Shown: piece by piece, positions 38,501-47,472 of the stretch | Numbering within the stretch: position 1 is the first letter of the stretch | How the letters are laid out: every line of letters begins with the position of its first letter | From: an uncultured Ignavibacteria bacterium | GTDB taxonomy: Bacteria > Bacteroidota > Ignavibacteria > Ch128b | NCBI GenBank assembly: GCA_937944105.1 | Contig: CALDZP010000076.1 | Location: forward strand, 1 to 64,000 | Direction: 5' to 3' | Length of the DNA stretch: 64,000 nucleotides | The notes under the pieces: model-generated | Database searches by the model: none | What the model saw: the letters and a program-made list of their open reading frames with translations, nothing else | Told to the model about the DNA's origin: nothing | Program-made: the position numbers and the translations under genes

Positions 38501-38726
38501 ACTTAAAATTTTTCTGAATTGATGCTAAAGCAGATTCAGCAGCAACAATAGCAAAGGTTGCCAATCTTTCACCGCCGTCGGTAAAGTAAACATCAAAATG
38601 TTTCGATTGGATGTAATAGTAATTAAATTTTTTATACTGAACTTTATTTTTTCCGAATTGTGCTAAACCAGGAGAGTGATTAACGATTAACCCAATAATT
38701 AATAAAAACAAAACTTTTTTAAGCAT
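35535..38726 (-). CDS. Peptidase MA-like/TolB-propeller/outer-membrane barrel fusion protein
   Basis: This 1063-residue protein has a signal peptide (1-22). Residues about 30-285 form a gluzincin-type protease domain with His-Glu-Leu-Val-His at 135-139 and a likely third ligand Glu169 in Trp-Phe-Met-Glu-Gly, both intact, as in peptidase MA-like domains. Residues about 290-590 contain WD40-like/PD40 (TolB-type) blades: Ser-Pro-Gln-Gly-Asp-Leu-Ile-Ala-Phe-Ile-Ser, Trp-Ser-Pro-Asp-Gly-Lys-Lys (twice), Phe-Ser-His-Asp-Gly-Lys-Ser-Ile-Tyr-Phe. Residues about 690-1063 look like an outer-membrane beta-barrel. It is probably anchored in the outer membrane with protease and propeller exposed. An AAAGGTGG site supports the ATG. 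Confidence 0.85.
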   Translation of the reverse strand: MLKKVLFLLIIGLIVNHSPGLAQFGKNKVQYKKFNYYYIQSKHFDVYFTDGGERLATFAIVAAESALASIQKNFKYNINNRISIIVYNSHNDFQQTNVISEYLEEGIGGVTELFKNRVVVPFEGSYDQFRHVIHHELVHAVMNDMFYGGSLQSIISNNITLNLPLWFMEGLSEFESLGWDPHSDMFLRDATINQYLPDINRLDGYFAYRGGQSVFWFISKKYGQEKIGDLLNRIRGQGSFEGGIKATFGFDLQELNEKWKKEQKILYWPDIEIRKEPNEFAKQLTDHTKDGGFYNTSPAISPQGDLIAFISNRDDYFDVFLMSATDGKIIKKLVKGNTTANFEELHILTPGLCWSPDGKKIALSSKAGASDAIFIIDIKTGKHQKLNFQLDGIFSVDWSPDGKKLAFVGLYKHQSDIYIYDLETKKLVNLTNDIFSDSDPHFSHDGKSIYFSSDRGDYTELASREYFFDIINHNYRQVDIYRINVETREILRITDLPNSNETSVVASRDGKYLFFISDINGINNIYLKDISNVIFDENYSVLIKSEDDLKPLTNSLNGIYQISLSNDGKRLAFSSMYKAAYNIFVMTNPVEQITDFVKLPLTKFVQAKLAEKKTMDTLNEPLKVQIKEKVEITYSDSILIKTGNIVDTSSTFSEIARQNFTNYIFNEKFVTKKVSQPDTNLFSFDRKDSLGNFIINKYKINFTPDIVYANAGFSTFYGLLGTTILAFSDMMGDHQIIGITSLNIDLKNSDYGIAYFYLPERTDFSFQAFHTARFLIQERNRYYYLYRYRNYGTFFSASYPIDKFYRLEGGFSWLNVRRDNLDIYEEPPQTLSLFIPSASFVHDNSLWEFTAPSRGTRYNFTIFGVPAFKKNSFSFGTVTGDYRTYFKFWKEYSLTFRLSGGISFGRNPQKFMMGGTDNWINYQFEENRIPIESAEDFLFLTPVLPLRGYNYSQKLGTKFALMNLELHFPLIKLLLTSPLPLMFQNIRGVAFLDIGSTWTRNSDFRGTVRDVYGNVYTKDLLIGTGLGTRIYFLGFLLKFDFAWNYNLVNFSDMKFYLSLGTDL

Positions 38727-38750
38727 CGCTATCCACCTTTCAAATTTTAT

Positions 38751-40862
38751 TTATTCAACAAGCTCAAAATCGATTTCGTTCCTTTCTTCATTTACTCCGA
38801 TAACCCTAACTCTTACAAGATCACCAAGTCTATAAACCTGTTTATTTAACTTACCAATTAAAGCATATTTATTTTCATCATAAAAATAAATATCCCCTGG
38901 CATATTTTTTAACCTTACAAGACCTTCAGCAAGATTTTCGGTTAACTCCACGAAAATACCAAATGCCTGTACACCAGAAATAATTCCATCAAATTCTTCA
39001 CCAATTCGATTTTTCATAAATTGTGTTTGTTTAAATTTAATGGCTTCCCTTTCAGCTTCCATTGCAATTCTTTCTGCAACAGAACTTGTTTTACAAATCT
39101 CTGGAATATTTTTTCTTAGTTCATTAGCACGTTTGGGAGAAATATCTTTTTCATATTCTTTAATTAAACGGTGCACCACCAGGTCTGGATATCTCCGAAT
39201 TGGTGAAGTAAAATGAGTATAATACTTAAAAGCAAGACCATAATGCCCGATATTTTTTTCAGAATATTCTGCTTTTGCCATTGATCGAATCATTAATTCA
39301 TTAATGAGAATTTCTTCAGGTTTATCTTTGATCTGCTCAAGTAATTTTTGAAGAGCTTTTGATTTAACCCCGCCTGCTATGTTTAATTTATAACCAAGTG
39401 AATTTACCAGATTTGCAAGTTGTCTGATTTTTTCTTCATCAGGGACATCGTGAATACGGTAAATAAAAGGAACCTTTTTAATATCTTCAAATTTTTTGCC
39501 TTCCTGTGCAATTATTTTGTTAGCAAGCAGCATAAAATCTTCGATTAATTTATGGCTCTGAAGGTGTTCCTTCTTTTTTACTTCGACAGGGATTCCGTCA
39601 GGATCGAGAATAAATCTTACTTCATCAGTTACAAAATCAATTCCACCATTTTGTATTCTTTTCTTAAATAAAATTTTTGCAAGTTCGTTTAATGTAATAA
39701 GTTCTTCAGCAAAATCTCCCTTACCAGATTTTAATATTTCTTCAACTTCTTCGTATGTAAATCTTCTTTTATTATTAATGACAGTTTTCTCAATTCGGTA
39801 GTTTAAAACCTCCGCTTTTTTATTCATTTCAATAAAAACAGAAAAGCACAAGCGGTCTTCTCCGGGAACCAGACTACACCATTTATTGGATAATGCTTCA
39901 GGTAACATAGGTACAACATAATTGACAAGATAAACACTTGTGCCCCTTTTTCGTGCTTCCAGATCTAAAAATGAATTTTCTTTTACAAAAAAACTTACAT
40001 CAGCTATATGAACTCCAACAAGAAAACGATTTTTATCAATTACTTCTATTGATAGGGCATCATCAAAATCTTTAGCATCAGCTGGATCGATTGTAAAAAC
40101 AATTTTATCTCTGATGTCTAATCGATTTGGAATTTCGCTCTTGATTGTTTCTTCTGAAAATTGATTTGCTTCTTCGAGTACATCTTCGGGGAATTTAGTT
40201 CTAATTTTGAAACTTCTAGCAATTGAAATCATTTCTGTGGTGTGATCAAGTGGCTTGCCGAGAATCTCAATTACTTCACCAACAGGATTAACCTTTGGTG
40301 TTGTCCATTCAATTAATTTTATTACTACTTTATCTCCATGCCTGGCGCCATGTAGCATTTCTTCTGGTATAAAAAAATCTCGATGAATTAATTTATCATC
40401 AGGTATTAAAAAATAAACTCCACGATAAGCTTCTATTTTACCAACAAATTCATCCGTTGATCTTTCAAGAACTTTAATGATCTCACCTTCCTGATTTTTC
40501 CCTCTATATCTTGCAAAAACTTCAACAAGAACTTTATCACCATTTAATGCTGTCCCTAAATTTCTTTCAGAGATAAAAATATCTTCACTTTCTTTTGATT
40601 CAGGTATCACAAAGCCATAACCATTTCTTGTCATTTGAAGTTTACCAATAATTTGATTTGCATCTTGGACAAGTAGATATCGTTTACCTTTTTTAATTAA
40701 CTTACCCTGTCGATAAAGTTCTGAAAGAATTTGTTTTAAGTTTGCATATTCTTCTTCAGATTTAATATTTAGTTTTTTTGATAATTCTTTTGATTTATAG
40801 CCACGATTGGGGCTATTTTGTAAAATTTTTTCTATCTGTTGTTTGATTTTAGTTTTCTTCAT
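38751..40862 (-). CDS. rnr: Ribonuclease R
   Basis: This 703-residue 3'-5' exoribonuclease degrades structured RNA. In order: an N-terminal winged helix (about 10-60), two cold-shock-like OB domains (about 70-200), the RNB catalytic domain (about 245-575) with Asp-Pro-Ala-Asp-Ala-Lys-Asp-Phe-Asp-Asp-Ala at 259-269 (metal-binding Asp262/265/267/268 region), and a C-terminal S1 domain (about 620-700). The Lys-rich tail of the E. coli enzyme is absent. It lies 24 bases upstream of the protease-propeller gene and after tamB. Confidence 0.95.
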   Translation of the reverse strand: MKKTKIKQQIEKILQNSPNRGYKSKELSKKLNIKSEEEYANLKQILSELYRQGKLIKKGKRYLLVQDANQIIGKLQMTRNGYGFVIPESKESEDIFISERNLGTALNGDKVLVEVFARYRGKNQEGEIIKVLERSTDEFVGKIEAYRGVYFLIPDDKLIHRDFFIPEEMLHGARHGDKVVIKLIEWTTPKVNPVGEVIEILGKPLDHTTEMISIARSFKIRTKFPEDVLEEANQFSEETIKSEIPNRLDIRDKIVFTIDPADAKDFDDALSIEVIDKNRFLVGVHIADVSFFVKENSFLDLEARKRGTSVYLVNYVVPMLPEALSNKWCSLVPGEDRLCFSVFIEMNKKAEVLNYRIEKTVINNKRRFTYEEVEEILKSGKGDFAEELITLNELAKILFKKRIQNGGIDFVTDEVRFILDPDGIPVEVKKKEHLQSHKLIEDFMLLANKIIAQEGKKFEDIKKVPFIYRIHDVPDEEKIRQLANLVNSLGYKLNIAGGVKSKALQKLLEQIKDKPEEILINELMIRSMAKAEYSEKNIGHYGLAFKYYTHFTSPIRRYPDLVVHRLIKEYEKDISPKRANELRKNIPEICKTSSVAERIAMEAEREAIKFKQTQFMKNRIGEEFDGIISGVQAFGIFVELTENLAEGLVRLKNMPGDIYFYDENKYALIGKLNKQVYRLGDLVRVRVIGVNEERNEIDFELVE

Positions 40863-40896
40863 TTTTTATTTCTCTTTTTTTCATAAGCACTAATGT

Positions 40897-43800
40897 TCAA
40901 AATTCAACTTTATATTTTAATCCTATTTCATTTGTCATTTCAATAGATTTTGAAATTTGTAATTGAGAGGATTTTCTGACGAGTCTTAAAAATAATTTAT
41001 CCGATACAGGATATTCAATCTGAATATTAGCGAGAGCAAAATTTTGAAATACATCGGTTCCACCACCAACTTTGAACCGAATATCTTTAAAACGACCTTC
41101 AAAACTAAATCTTGTTTCCTCTCCAACTCTTCTTAATTCTACATTTCTTAAGACATCACCCAGAATACTATTTGCAAAATTAGTTACTACAGAACCGAGT
41201 AATGAACTTGCAGCACTTTGAAATGTTCCACCCCAATTTGAAAGAGCTCCTGTTTTATCTTCAGCGGTTAAATCATCTTTAAATTTTCCAACTAGAATGA
41301 AAGCAACAACATCAGAAGCATCTTTTGAGCGGTCTAAATTACCATCAATATAAACTTCAATATTCTCTCGATTATTAACGAGATTTTTACCAAGCTCACT
41401 TACTTTACCGACGAGTTTAAGATTTACAAGAACATCTTTTACTGTCTGGTTTAATGTATCACCCTGAATGTAATAATTTGAGTATGATGCTAAAACATCA
41501 AGATAAGGATTTGATAGTTCACTTTCGAATCTTATTTTGCCTGAAGCAGAAAATTTTTGATAAAAAACCAGATAAGAATCTTTTGTTAATTCGATTTCTC
41601 CTTGAGTTGATGTTTGATTGTCGGTAAAATTATAAACCACTTCTCCCTTAAGATCAGCAAAAAGTCTTTGATTTAATTCTTGATTGAAAATCAATACTAA
41701 TGCTACATTATTTTTCAAAGAAATTTTTATCCTACCTTTTACCTTAGATAATACATTCGAACTTGATTGAGCTTTTATTTTTTTCTGACCCCTTAATTCT
41801 TTTTCTGCCTGAAGAAACGCAATATCAGCTGGATCAATTTTAGGGGAGTAATCAACATACGAATAAACAAACATTTCTTCTTCGGTTGAATATTCAGATT
41901 GAATTGGAGGTATAATTAAAGAAGATTCCTTTATGTTAATATTACCAGTGATATTGTAATTATTATAACTTCCTTCTACGACAATTGGCGAGGCTGTCTC
42001 AAAGAAAAGATCGCCATAAACTTTTGGTGATACTGAACGAGACTCTGCACCAAGAACAAGCAAACTCCCATAAGTGGTGAGTTTCAAGTTCTTTATTCCT
42101 TTATTATCTATTTCAAGTTCTGCATTTGTAAAAAGTTTTCCTCTTTTCTTTGTGTTCAAATTAGCTACTTCAAACTTTTCAAGAATAACTTTATTCTCCT
42201 TTAATTTAATACTTATATCGGATGAATACTTTAAGTTATTTTGTGCAAGTATGAAGTTCATATTTCTTGATGTAACTGTTCCGTAAAATTCTGGTTTATC
42301 AAAAGTACCAGTAATTCTGAGTTTCCCATTTAATGAACCTTCGATATTCTTGAATGATGTAATTAATCCTCTTAATGGTTGAAGATTAAAATCATTTAAG
42401 TTTATTAGAATCTCAAATTCTTTGTTTTTAATTAGTCGTTCATTTCCTTCCTTAAAGGATAAATCAATTGGTAAGTATCCACTCAACTCAAAATCATTCC
42501 CCTGATATATTGAATCAATGTATGAAGCAAATACATTAAGTAATTTATTTTCGTAACCGATTTTTCCGTTAAAATTTCCGAGTAAATCTTCTCCAATTTC
42601 AAGATTTGTTAAATCAAATGATGCATTAATTAAAGGTGATTGAGAAGAACCATTAATGGTAATATTAACTGTCAACTCACCACTAATTTCTTCTGTAATG
42701 TTCGGGAAGAAATTCAATACAAGGTCATAAAGTTCAAGTTTTTCTATATTGAGTTTTAAATTTTGTTTTCCTTCATAATCGAACTCGCCAGAAATTGTGT
42801 ACAATTCTCTTTTTCTTCTTAAGACAAATTGTTCGAAATTTACTTTATCCTTACCAAAAGAAAATATCAACTGCCCTTGATTTGTTAATTTGTATTTCTT
42901 GTATGTTATAGTTGCCTTATCAATAGTTGCTCTTAAATTTGGAGTAGAAATATCAAATGTTCCTTCAGAACGAATCGAGAGAAGTGAATCAACAACTGAA
43001 TAAATTTTATACTTAAATACATCCGAATCATAATCTACTTGAATACTTAAATTTTCAATATTTGAACCGGTAAAGATCTTTTCTGATTCTACCGAAGTTA
43101 TAAGCTTAATTTTCTCTACATCATCAGAACCATTTTGTGTTTCAAGTGTAAACATAAAGTCGGTATTTTTTGCTCTCAGTGATTGATTCAAATCAATAAT
43201 CCAGAAATCCTTAACATTAGCTCGGTTTTCAAAAATAAATTTCTGATTATTACTTGAGATTCTTCCACTTATCGCGCCATCAAGATTTATTTTAATTCCT
43301 TTAAGAAATACATTCATTAAATCAAAGTTTTTGAAATCAATTTTATAAGTTAGATTAAATTCACTCGGAGTTACTTTTTCATCAGATGATTTTGTCTCAA
43401 CTAACTTTTTTTCTTGAACAATAAAAATCAGAGAATCTTTTTCATGCTTAAATAATTTTATTTTTTTATCTATCTCATGCTGAACTAATTTGATTTTTTC
43501 TTGTAGAGTTTTTAATACATCCGTAAATCTGTAATTACCATTTACATCAATATCAACAAAATCTGATCTGACATTAATTGTTTTTATTTTAGTATCGGCG
43601 TGATTAACTTTTAATAAGAAATTGGATTCGTTAATATCTATATTGTTCAAATTCGATTGTAAGATAGATAGTTTTAGATTTGCATTTAGATTGTTTAAAT
43701 CCAGTCCCTCACCTTCTAAAATACCAGCAAAGTTAAGATTACCCTGAAAGTCTTTTAGAAATAAATTTTTTGCTGGATCAACATTCTGCATAACTAAATC

Positions 43801-45399
43801 AAATTTATAAGTCGGAATTTGAACATTTTGAAAATCAATCAAGCCTTTTAATAGTACATTTGCATTAGTTAAAACAGCAGAAAAGTCAAAATCTAATTTT
43901 TTTTGTTTCCCTACAAATTCCAAATGAAGAGAATCTATTTTATTTTCAGCAAAAGAAGAATTTAAAGCGACAAAGTTTAATCTGGTATTCAATGATTTAA
44001 TTTCAAATCCTTCACCATCAATTCTTAGTTTTGAATTGACTAAGCTACTTGTATTAATAATTGGAAGTAAATTTAAGTTTTTAGTTACCACCTCCAGTGA
44101 GTAATTCGGAATAGTCCTTGTAAAATTAAATTTTGATGTACCTGTAATTTCGCCATATGAACTTAAAACACTTAAATCAGTTTTAAAATTAAGTGGTGCC
44201 CCTTCATATAAAATATTAAGATTCAATTTTCCAAGTCCTTCAAACGATGGTATACTATAAAAAGGCAAAAGATTTGAAACATCCTTAAGGAAAACTACAG
44301 AGTTTAAAACCTTAGCTTTGATATAAAGGTTTTCTGGTTCATCAAGATTGAATAAAATTCCCTGAATGTTTAATCGCGTTGAGTCATATCGGGCTGTTAT
44401 ATAATCAACATTTAAATTTTTTAATGAACCATTTGCTTCTGCATTAAGAAATAGTTTGCCTCTTAACATATCAACTTCAGAAATGATAGACCTTAGATCA
44501 TCAAAGTTAAATGGTTCTGCTTCAACTCTAATATCAATATTTTTATCAGGAAATTTTTCAAAGAGCAAAGAATCACTTAGATCAAATTGATTAATCTGAA
44601 AATAAATTTTAAGGTCAGATTGTTTAGTTTTTACTGCTAATGGCTGAATCCATAAAGTATGATCTTTCACTCGTAAATCTAAATTCAATTTCTCAAGAGA
44701 AAAATTCTTTACATTGGTATTAAAACTAAATTCATGGATTTTGAGTTCATATTCATTTTTGGGAAATTCTAAAATTGTTGAAAGTCTAAGATTCAATCCT
44801 GAAATCACCAAATCATCATAATTAAACGAATCATAAACGGTGTATTTATAATAATCTGTTGAGTCAGCATTTGTCTTTAATGCAAATTGACAATCTGAAA
44901 AAACTAATGATTTAATTGAAACAATGTAATTAAATTTTTTTGATGGAGTTGTATCCTTCTTAACTGGATATTTCAGAATTTTTTCTGTTATCCATTGCCC
45001 ATCTTTAAATTGGATTAAATTTACATGACCATTTTCAAAAAAGATTTTATTAACAACAATTTTATTTTGAATCAAAGCAAGTGGATTAATTGAGATATGA
45101 ACAGTTTTAGCCGAAATAAATTCAACACCATCAATTGAGTAATTAAAGTTTTTTATCGTAAGACTTGAAAACAAAGTCCCATAAATTGATTCAATATTTA
45201 AATTTCCGTTCAGTTCTTTTTGAGCAAGCTCGATAACTTGATTTTTAAGAAGATTTCTAAAGTAACTGGTTTGAGTAAATCCTATTAATATCAAAACTAA
45301 AATGAACAGAAAAAGTAAAGCTTTACCAATGAAATGAAAAATCTTAAATGTTGTGGATTTATATCTCAATCTATATTTACTATCAAGCCTTATTCTCAA
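40897..45399 (-). CDS. tamB: TamB-like translocation/assembly module protein
   Basis: This 1500-residue AsmA/TamB-like protein bridges inner and outer membrane and takes part in outer-membrane protein or lipid homeostasis. One N-terminal membrane helix lies at about 24-43. A very long repetitive beta-rich region follows (many Phe/Leu/Ile-alternating strands separated by Asn/Asp turns). The C-terminal DUF490/TamB domain (about 1130-1500) has Ala-Phe-Ile-Leu-Val-Gly-Lys-Phe and ends in a Phe. The start is a TTG six bases after the rfaE2 stop; no ATG start is plausible before the helix. No TamA-like Omp85 gene is adjacent. Confidence 0.9.
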   Translation of the reverse strand: MRIRLDSKYRLRYKSTTFKIFHFIGKALLFLFILVLILIGFTQTSYFRNLLKNQVIELAQKELNGNLNIESIYGTLFSSLTIKNFNYSIDGVEFISAKTVHISINPLALIQNKIVVNKIFFENGHVNLIQFKDGQWITEKILKYPVKKDTTPSKKFNYIVSIKSLVFSDCQFALKTNADSTDYYKYTVYDSFNYDDLVISGLNLRLSTILEFPKNEYELKIHEFSFNTNVKNFSLEKLNLDLRVKDHTLWIQPLAVKTKQSDLKIYFQINQFDLSDSLLFEKFPDKNIDIRVEAEPFNFDDLRSIISEVDMLRGKLFLNAEANGSLKNLNVDYITARYDSTRLNIQGILFNLDEPENLYIKAKVLNSVVFLKDVSNLLPFYSIPSFEGLGKLNLNILYEGAPLNFKTDLSVLSSYGEITGTSKFNFTRTIPNYSLEVVTKNLNLLPIINTSSLVNSKLRIDGEGFEIKSLNTRLNFVALNSSFAENKIDSLHLEFVGKQKKLDFDFSAVLTNANVLLKGLIDFQNVQIPTYKFDLVMQNVDPAKNLFLKDFQGNLNFAGILEGEGLDLNNLNANLKLSILQSNLNNIDINESNFLLKVNHADTKIKTINVRSDFVDIDVNGNYRFTDVLKTLQEKIKLVQHEIDKKIKLFKHEKDSLIFIVQEKKLVETKSSDEKVTPSEFNLTYKIDFKNFDLMNVFLKGIKINLDGAISGRISSNNQKFIFENRANVKDFWIIDLNQSLRAKNTDFMFTLETQNGSDDVEKIKLITSVESEKIFTGSNIENLSIQVDYDSDVFKYKIYSVVDSLLSIRSEGTFDISTPNLRATIDKATITYKKYKLTNQGQLIFSFGKDKVNFEQFVLRRKRELYTISGEFDYEGKQNLKLNIEKLELYDLVLNFFPNITEEISGELTVNITINGSSQSPLINASFDLTNLEIGEDLLGNFNGKIGYENKLLNVFASYIDSIYQGNDFELSGYLPIDLSFKEGNERLIKNKEFEILINLNDFNLQPLRGLITSFKNIEGSLNGKLRITGTFDKPEFYGTVTSRNMNFILAQNNLKYSSDISIKLKENKVILEKFEVANLNTKKRGKLFTNAELEIDNKGIKNLKLTTYGSLLVLGAESRSVSPKVYGDLFFETASPIVVEGSYNNYNITGNINIKESSLIIPPIQSEYSTEEEMFVYSYVDYSPKIDPADIAFLQAEKELRGQKKIKAQSSSNVLSKVKGRIKISLKNNVALVLIFNQELNQRLFADLKGEVVYNFTDNQTSTQGEIELTKDSYLVFYQKFSASGKIRFESELSNPYLDVLASYSNYYIQGDTLNQTVKDVLVNLKLVGKVSELGKNLVNNRENIEVYIDGNLDRSKDASDVVAFILVGKFKDDLTAEDKTGALSNWGGTFQSAASSLLGSVVTNFANSILGDVLRNVELRRVGEETRFSFEGRFKDIRFKVGGGTDVFQNFALANIQIEYPVSDKLFLRLVRKSSQLQISKSIEMTNEIGLKYKVEF

Positions 45400-45404
45400 T
45401 TTGA

Positions 45405-45878
45405 CTAACCATTACTTTTCATTTTATTAATAATATTAGTAGTGGAATAATTTTCCACATAAGGCAGAGAAAAAACTTTTCCACCATTTGCTTCGACAAT
45501 ATCTCGACCAACAATTTCATCGATTTTCCAGTCGCCACCTTTTACAAGCACATCAGGAATAATAGCAGAAATAATTTCGAACGGAGTATCTTCCTCAAAA
45601 CTTACCACAAAATCCACAGCTTTGAGATTTGCAACCACAAATGCTCTATCTTCAAGTTTATTTATTGGACGACCTTCACCTTTTAATCGTCGAACAGAAT
45701 CGTCAGAATTTAGAGCAACAATAAGATAATCACCTAAAGCTTTTGCACGATTAAGATAATCAACATGACCACGATGAATTATGTCAAAACAACCATTAGT
45801 AAAAACGAGTTTCTTCCCTTCTTCTTTAATTTTTTGTCTAATAGATAAAAATTCTTCTAATGATAATAATGTCTTCAT
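45405..45878 (-). CDS. rfaE2: D-glycero-beta-D-manno-heptose 1-phosphate adenylyltransferase
   Basis: This 157-residue nucleotidyltransferase makes ADP-heptose for LPS. The family motif Thr-Asn-Gly-Cys-Phe-Asp-Ile-Ile-His-Arg-Gly-His at 27-38 holds the nucleotide-binding HxGH. Asn-Ser-Asp-Asp-Ser-Val-Arg-Arg-Leu-Lys-Gly and Val-Lys-Gly-Gly-Asp-Trp follow. In E. coli this domain is fused to the kinase as HldE; here it is separate, with its ATG overlapping the rfaE1 stop by 4 bases. It supplies the donor for the heptosyltransferase at 5.2 kb. Confidence 0.95.
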   Translation of the reverse strand: MKTLLSLEEFLSIRQKIKEEGKKLVFTNGCFDIIHRGHVDYLNRAKALGDYLIVALNSDDSVRRLKGEGRPINKLEDRAFVVANLKAVDFVVSFEEDTPFEIISAIIPDVLVKGGDWKIDEIVGRDIVEANGGKVFSLPYVENYSTTNIINKMKSNG

Positions 45879-46873
45879 TTTTTCCCATCATCAATTAAAG
45901 TGTTATAAAGCAAATCTCTATCAATAGGAACAACTCCCACTTCTTCACAAACAAGTCCTGCAGCAAGATTTGCAATTGTGGCAGCTTCTTCAATCTCAGC
46001 ACCAGCCGCCAATGCCATTGTTAAAGTTGCAATAACAGTATCTCCAGCACCAGATACATCCGCAACTTTTCTTGCACGAGTAGGTATGTTGTGAATAGCA
46101 CTATCTTTACCAAATAAAGTCATCCCTTTTTCACCTCTTGTAAGTATTAAAAAATCAGGATTAAGTTTATCTTTTAATTTATAACAGGCTTCGATGACTT
46201 TTTCTTCTGAGTCAAGTCTTATTCCAAGTGCATCTTCAGTTTCTTTTTTATTTGGTTTAAAGACAGTCACATTTTTGTACTCAAAGAAATTATCAAATTT
46301 TGGATCAACTGTTATTATGATATTGTTATCTCTTGCACATTGAATAACCTTAGAAATAAGATTTTTTGTTAATACTCCTTTATTATAGTCTTCAAGAATT
46401 ATTGCATTTAAATTCTGAACATTGTCATTAAGGAATTGAAGGATTTTATTTTCCATTTCTTCAGAAATATTTCTTTTATCTTCTTTATCAATTCTTACAA
46501 CATGTTGATTGTGTGCAATGATTCTTGTCTTAACAGTTGTAGGTCTTTCATCATCATAAAAAACCCCATCCTTCTCAAAATCATTTTCTTTCATAAGCGA
46601 ATCTATAATAGTTCCTTCTCTATCGTATCCAATAACACCAATTAAAACTGGAATTCCACCCAGTGATTTTATATTCATTCCAACATTCGCAGCACCACCA
46701 AATCTATATGATTCTTCCTGAACTTCTACAACAGGAACTGGAGCTTCGGGTGAAATTCTCGCTACTTTTCCCCATATATAAACATCGAGCATTAAATCAC
46801 CAAGTACAGCTATCCGAATTTCTTGAAATTTATTAAAAATCTGATCTAACCTATCTTTTCTAAATTTAACCAA
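45875..46873 (-). CDS. rfaE1: D-glycero-beta-D-manno-heptose-7-phosphate kinase
   Basis: This 332-residue PfkB-family kinase phosphorylates heptose-7-phosphate on the way to ADP-heptose. N-terminal Val-Leu-Gly-Asp-Leu-Met-Leu-Asp-Val-Tyr-Ile-Trp-Gly, then Arg-Ile-Ser-Pro-Glu-Ala-Pro-Val-Pro-Val and Gly-Gly-Ala-Ala-Asn-Val-Gly, and the catalytic Ser-Gly-Ala-Gly-Asp-Thr near residue 278. The start is TTG with a strong GGAGGAT site seven bases before it; no ATG fits. It is the first gene of the rfaE1-rfaE2-tamB(-rnr) run. Confidence 0.95.
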   Translation of the reverse strand: MVKFRKDRLDQIFNKFQEIRIAVLGDLMLDVYIWGKVARISPEAPVPVVEVQEESYRFGGAANVGMNIKSLGGIPVLIGVIGYDREGTIIDSLMKENDFEKDGVFYDDERPTTVKTRIIAHNQHVVRIDKEDKRNISEEMENKILQFLNDNVQNLNAIILEDYNKGVLTKNLISKVIQCARDNNIIITVDPKFDNFFEYKNVTVFKPNKKETEDALGIRLDSEEKVIEACYKLKDKLNPDFLILTRGEKGMTLFGKDSAIHNIPTRARKVADVSGAGDTVIATLTMALAAGAEIEEAATIANLAAGLVCEEVGVVPIDRDLLYNTLIDDGKK

Positions 46874-47130
46874 ATTATCCTCCGTTTTTGACTCTATATA
46901 AAGTTATTTATCAAATTTTTTATACAAATTTACAGTATTACCAGAGTTTTTACTTGAAGTTTAAAATCATTTCAATCCATAAATTATTTCTATCTTTTTG
47001 CAAAAAAACAATAAGGGCTCTCAAATACCACTGGATTTTTCTTAAATCAAAAACAAAGCTACAATATTTTTATATTTATTATTGAAAAAAATTAAAAATT
47101 TAGTAAATAATTCTTAGATGGAGATTAGCA

Positions 47131-47427
47131 ATGAAAGTAATTGTAGATGTAAGCATAATTCCACTTGGAGTTGGACTTTCCCTTTCGCCTTATGTGGCAG
47201 AATGCGAAAGAATTTTTAAGGAAGCTGGTTTGAACACAATGCTTCACGCAAATGGGACAAACATTGAAGGTGATTGGGATAAAGTTTTTGATGCAATAAA
47301 AAAATGTCATGAAAGATTACATCAAATGGGTGTCCCAAGAATCTCTTCAAATGTTAGAATTGGAACGAGAATTGACAAAGAACAAACAATGATAGATAAA
47401 ATCAAAAGCGTCGAAGAAAAACTTTAA
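47131..47427 (+). CDS. MTH1187-family thiamine-binding protein
   Basis: This 98-residue protein is of the UPF0045/MTH1187 (YkoF-like, DUF77) family, small cytosolic ferredoxin-like folds that bind thiamine or a related compound in studied members. The N-terminal Val-Asp-Val-Ser-Ile-Ile-Pro-Leu-Gly-Val-Gly-Leu-Ser-Leu-Ser and the Gly-Thr-Asn-Ile-Glu-Gly-Asp-Trp-Asp stretch, then Arg-Ile-Gly-Thr-Arg-Ile-Asp-Lys, are typical. It is a lone gene with a GGAG ribosome-binding site. No thiamine gene or TPP riboswitch is nearby, so its ligand here is open. Confidence 0.9.
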   Translation: MKVIVDVSIIPLGVGLSLSPYVAECERIFKEAGLNTMLHANGTNIEGDWDKVFDAIKKCHERLHQMGVPRISSNVRIGTRIDKEQTMIDKIKSVEEKL

Positions 47428-47472
47428 TCAACTTCTCTGTGAATCTTTGTGATCTCAGTGGTTTAGAAAAAT

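Noticed and set aside
47131-47427. TPP riboswitch upstream of the thiamine-binding-like gene
   Set aside because: The leader lacks the conserved CTGAGA and related elements of a TPP aptamer.
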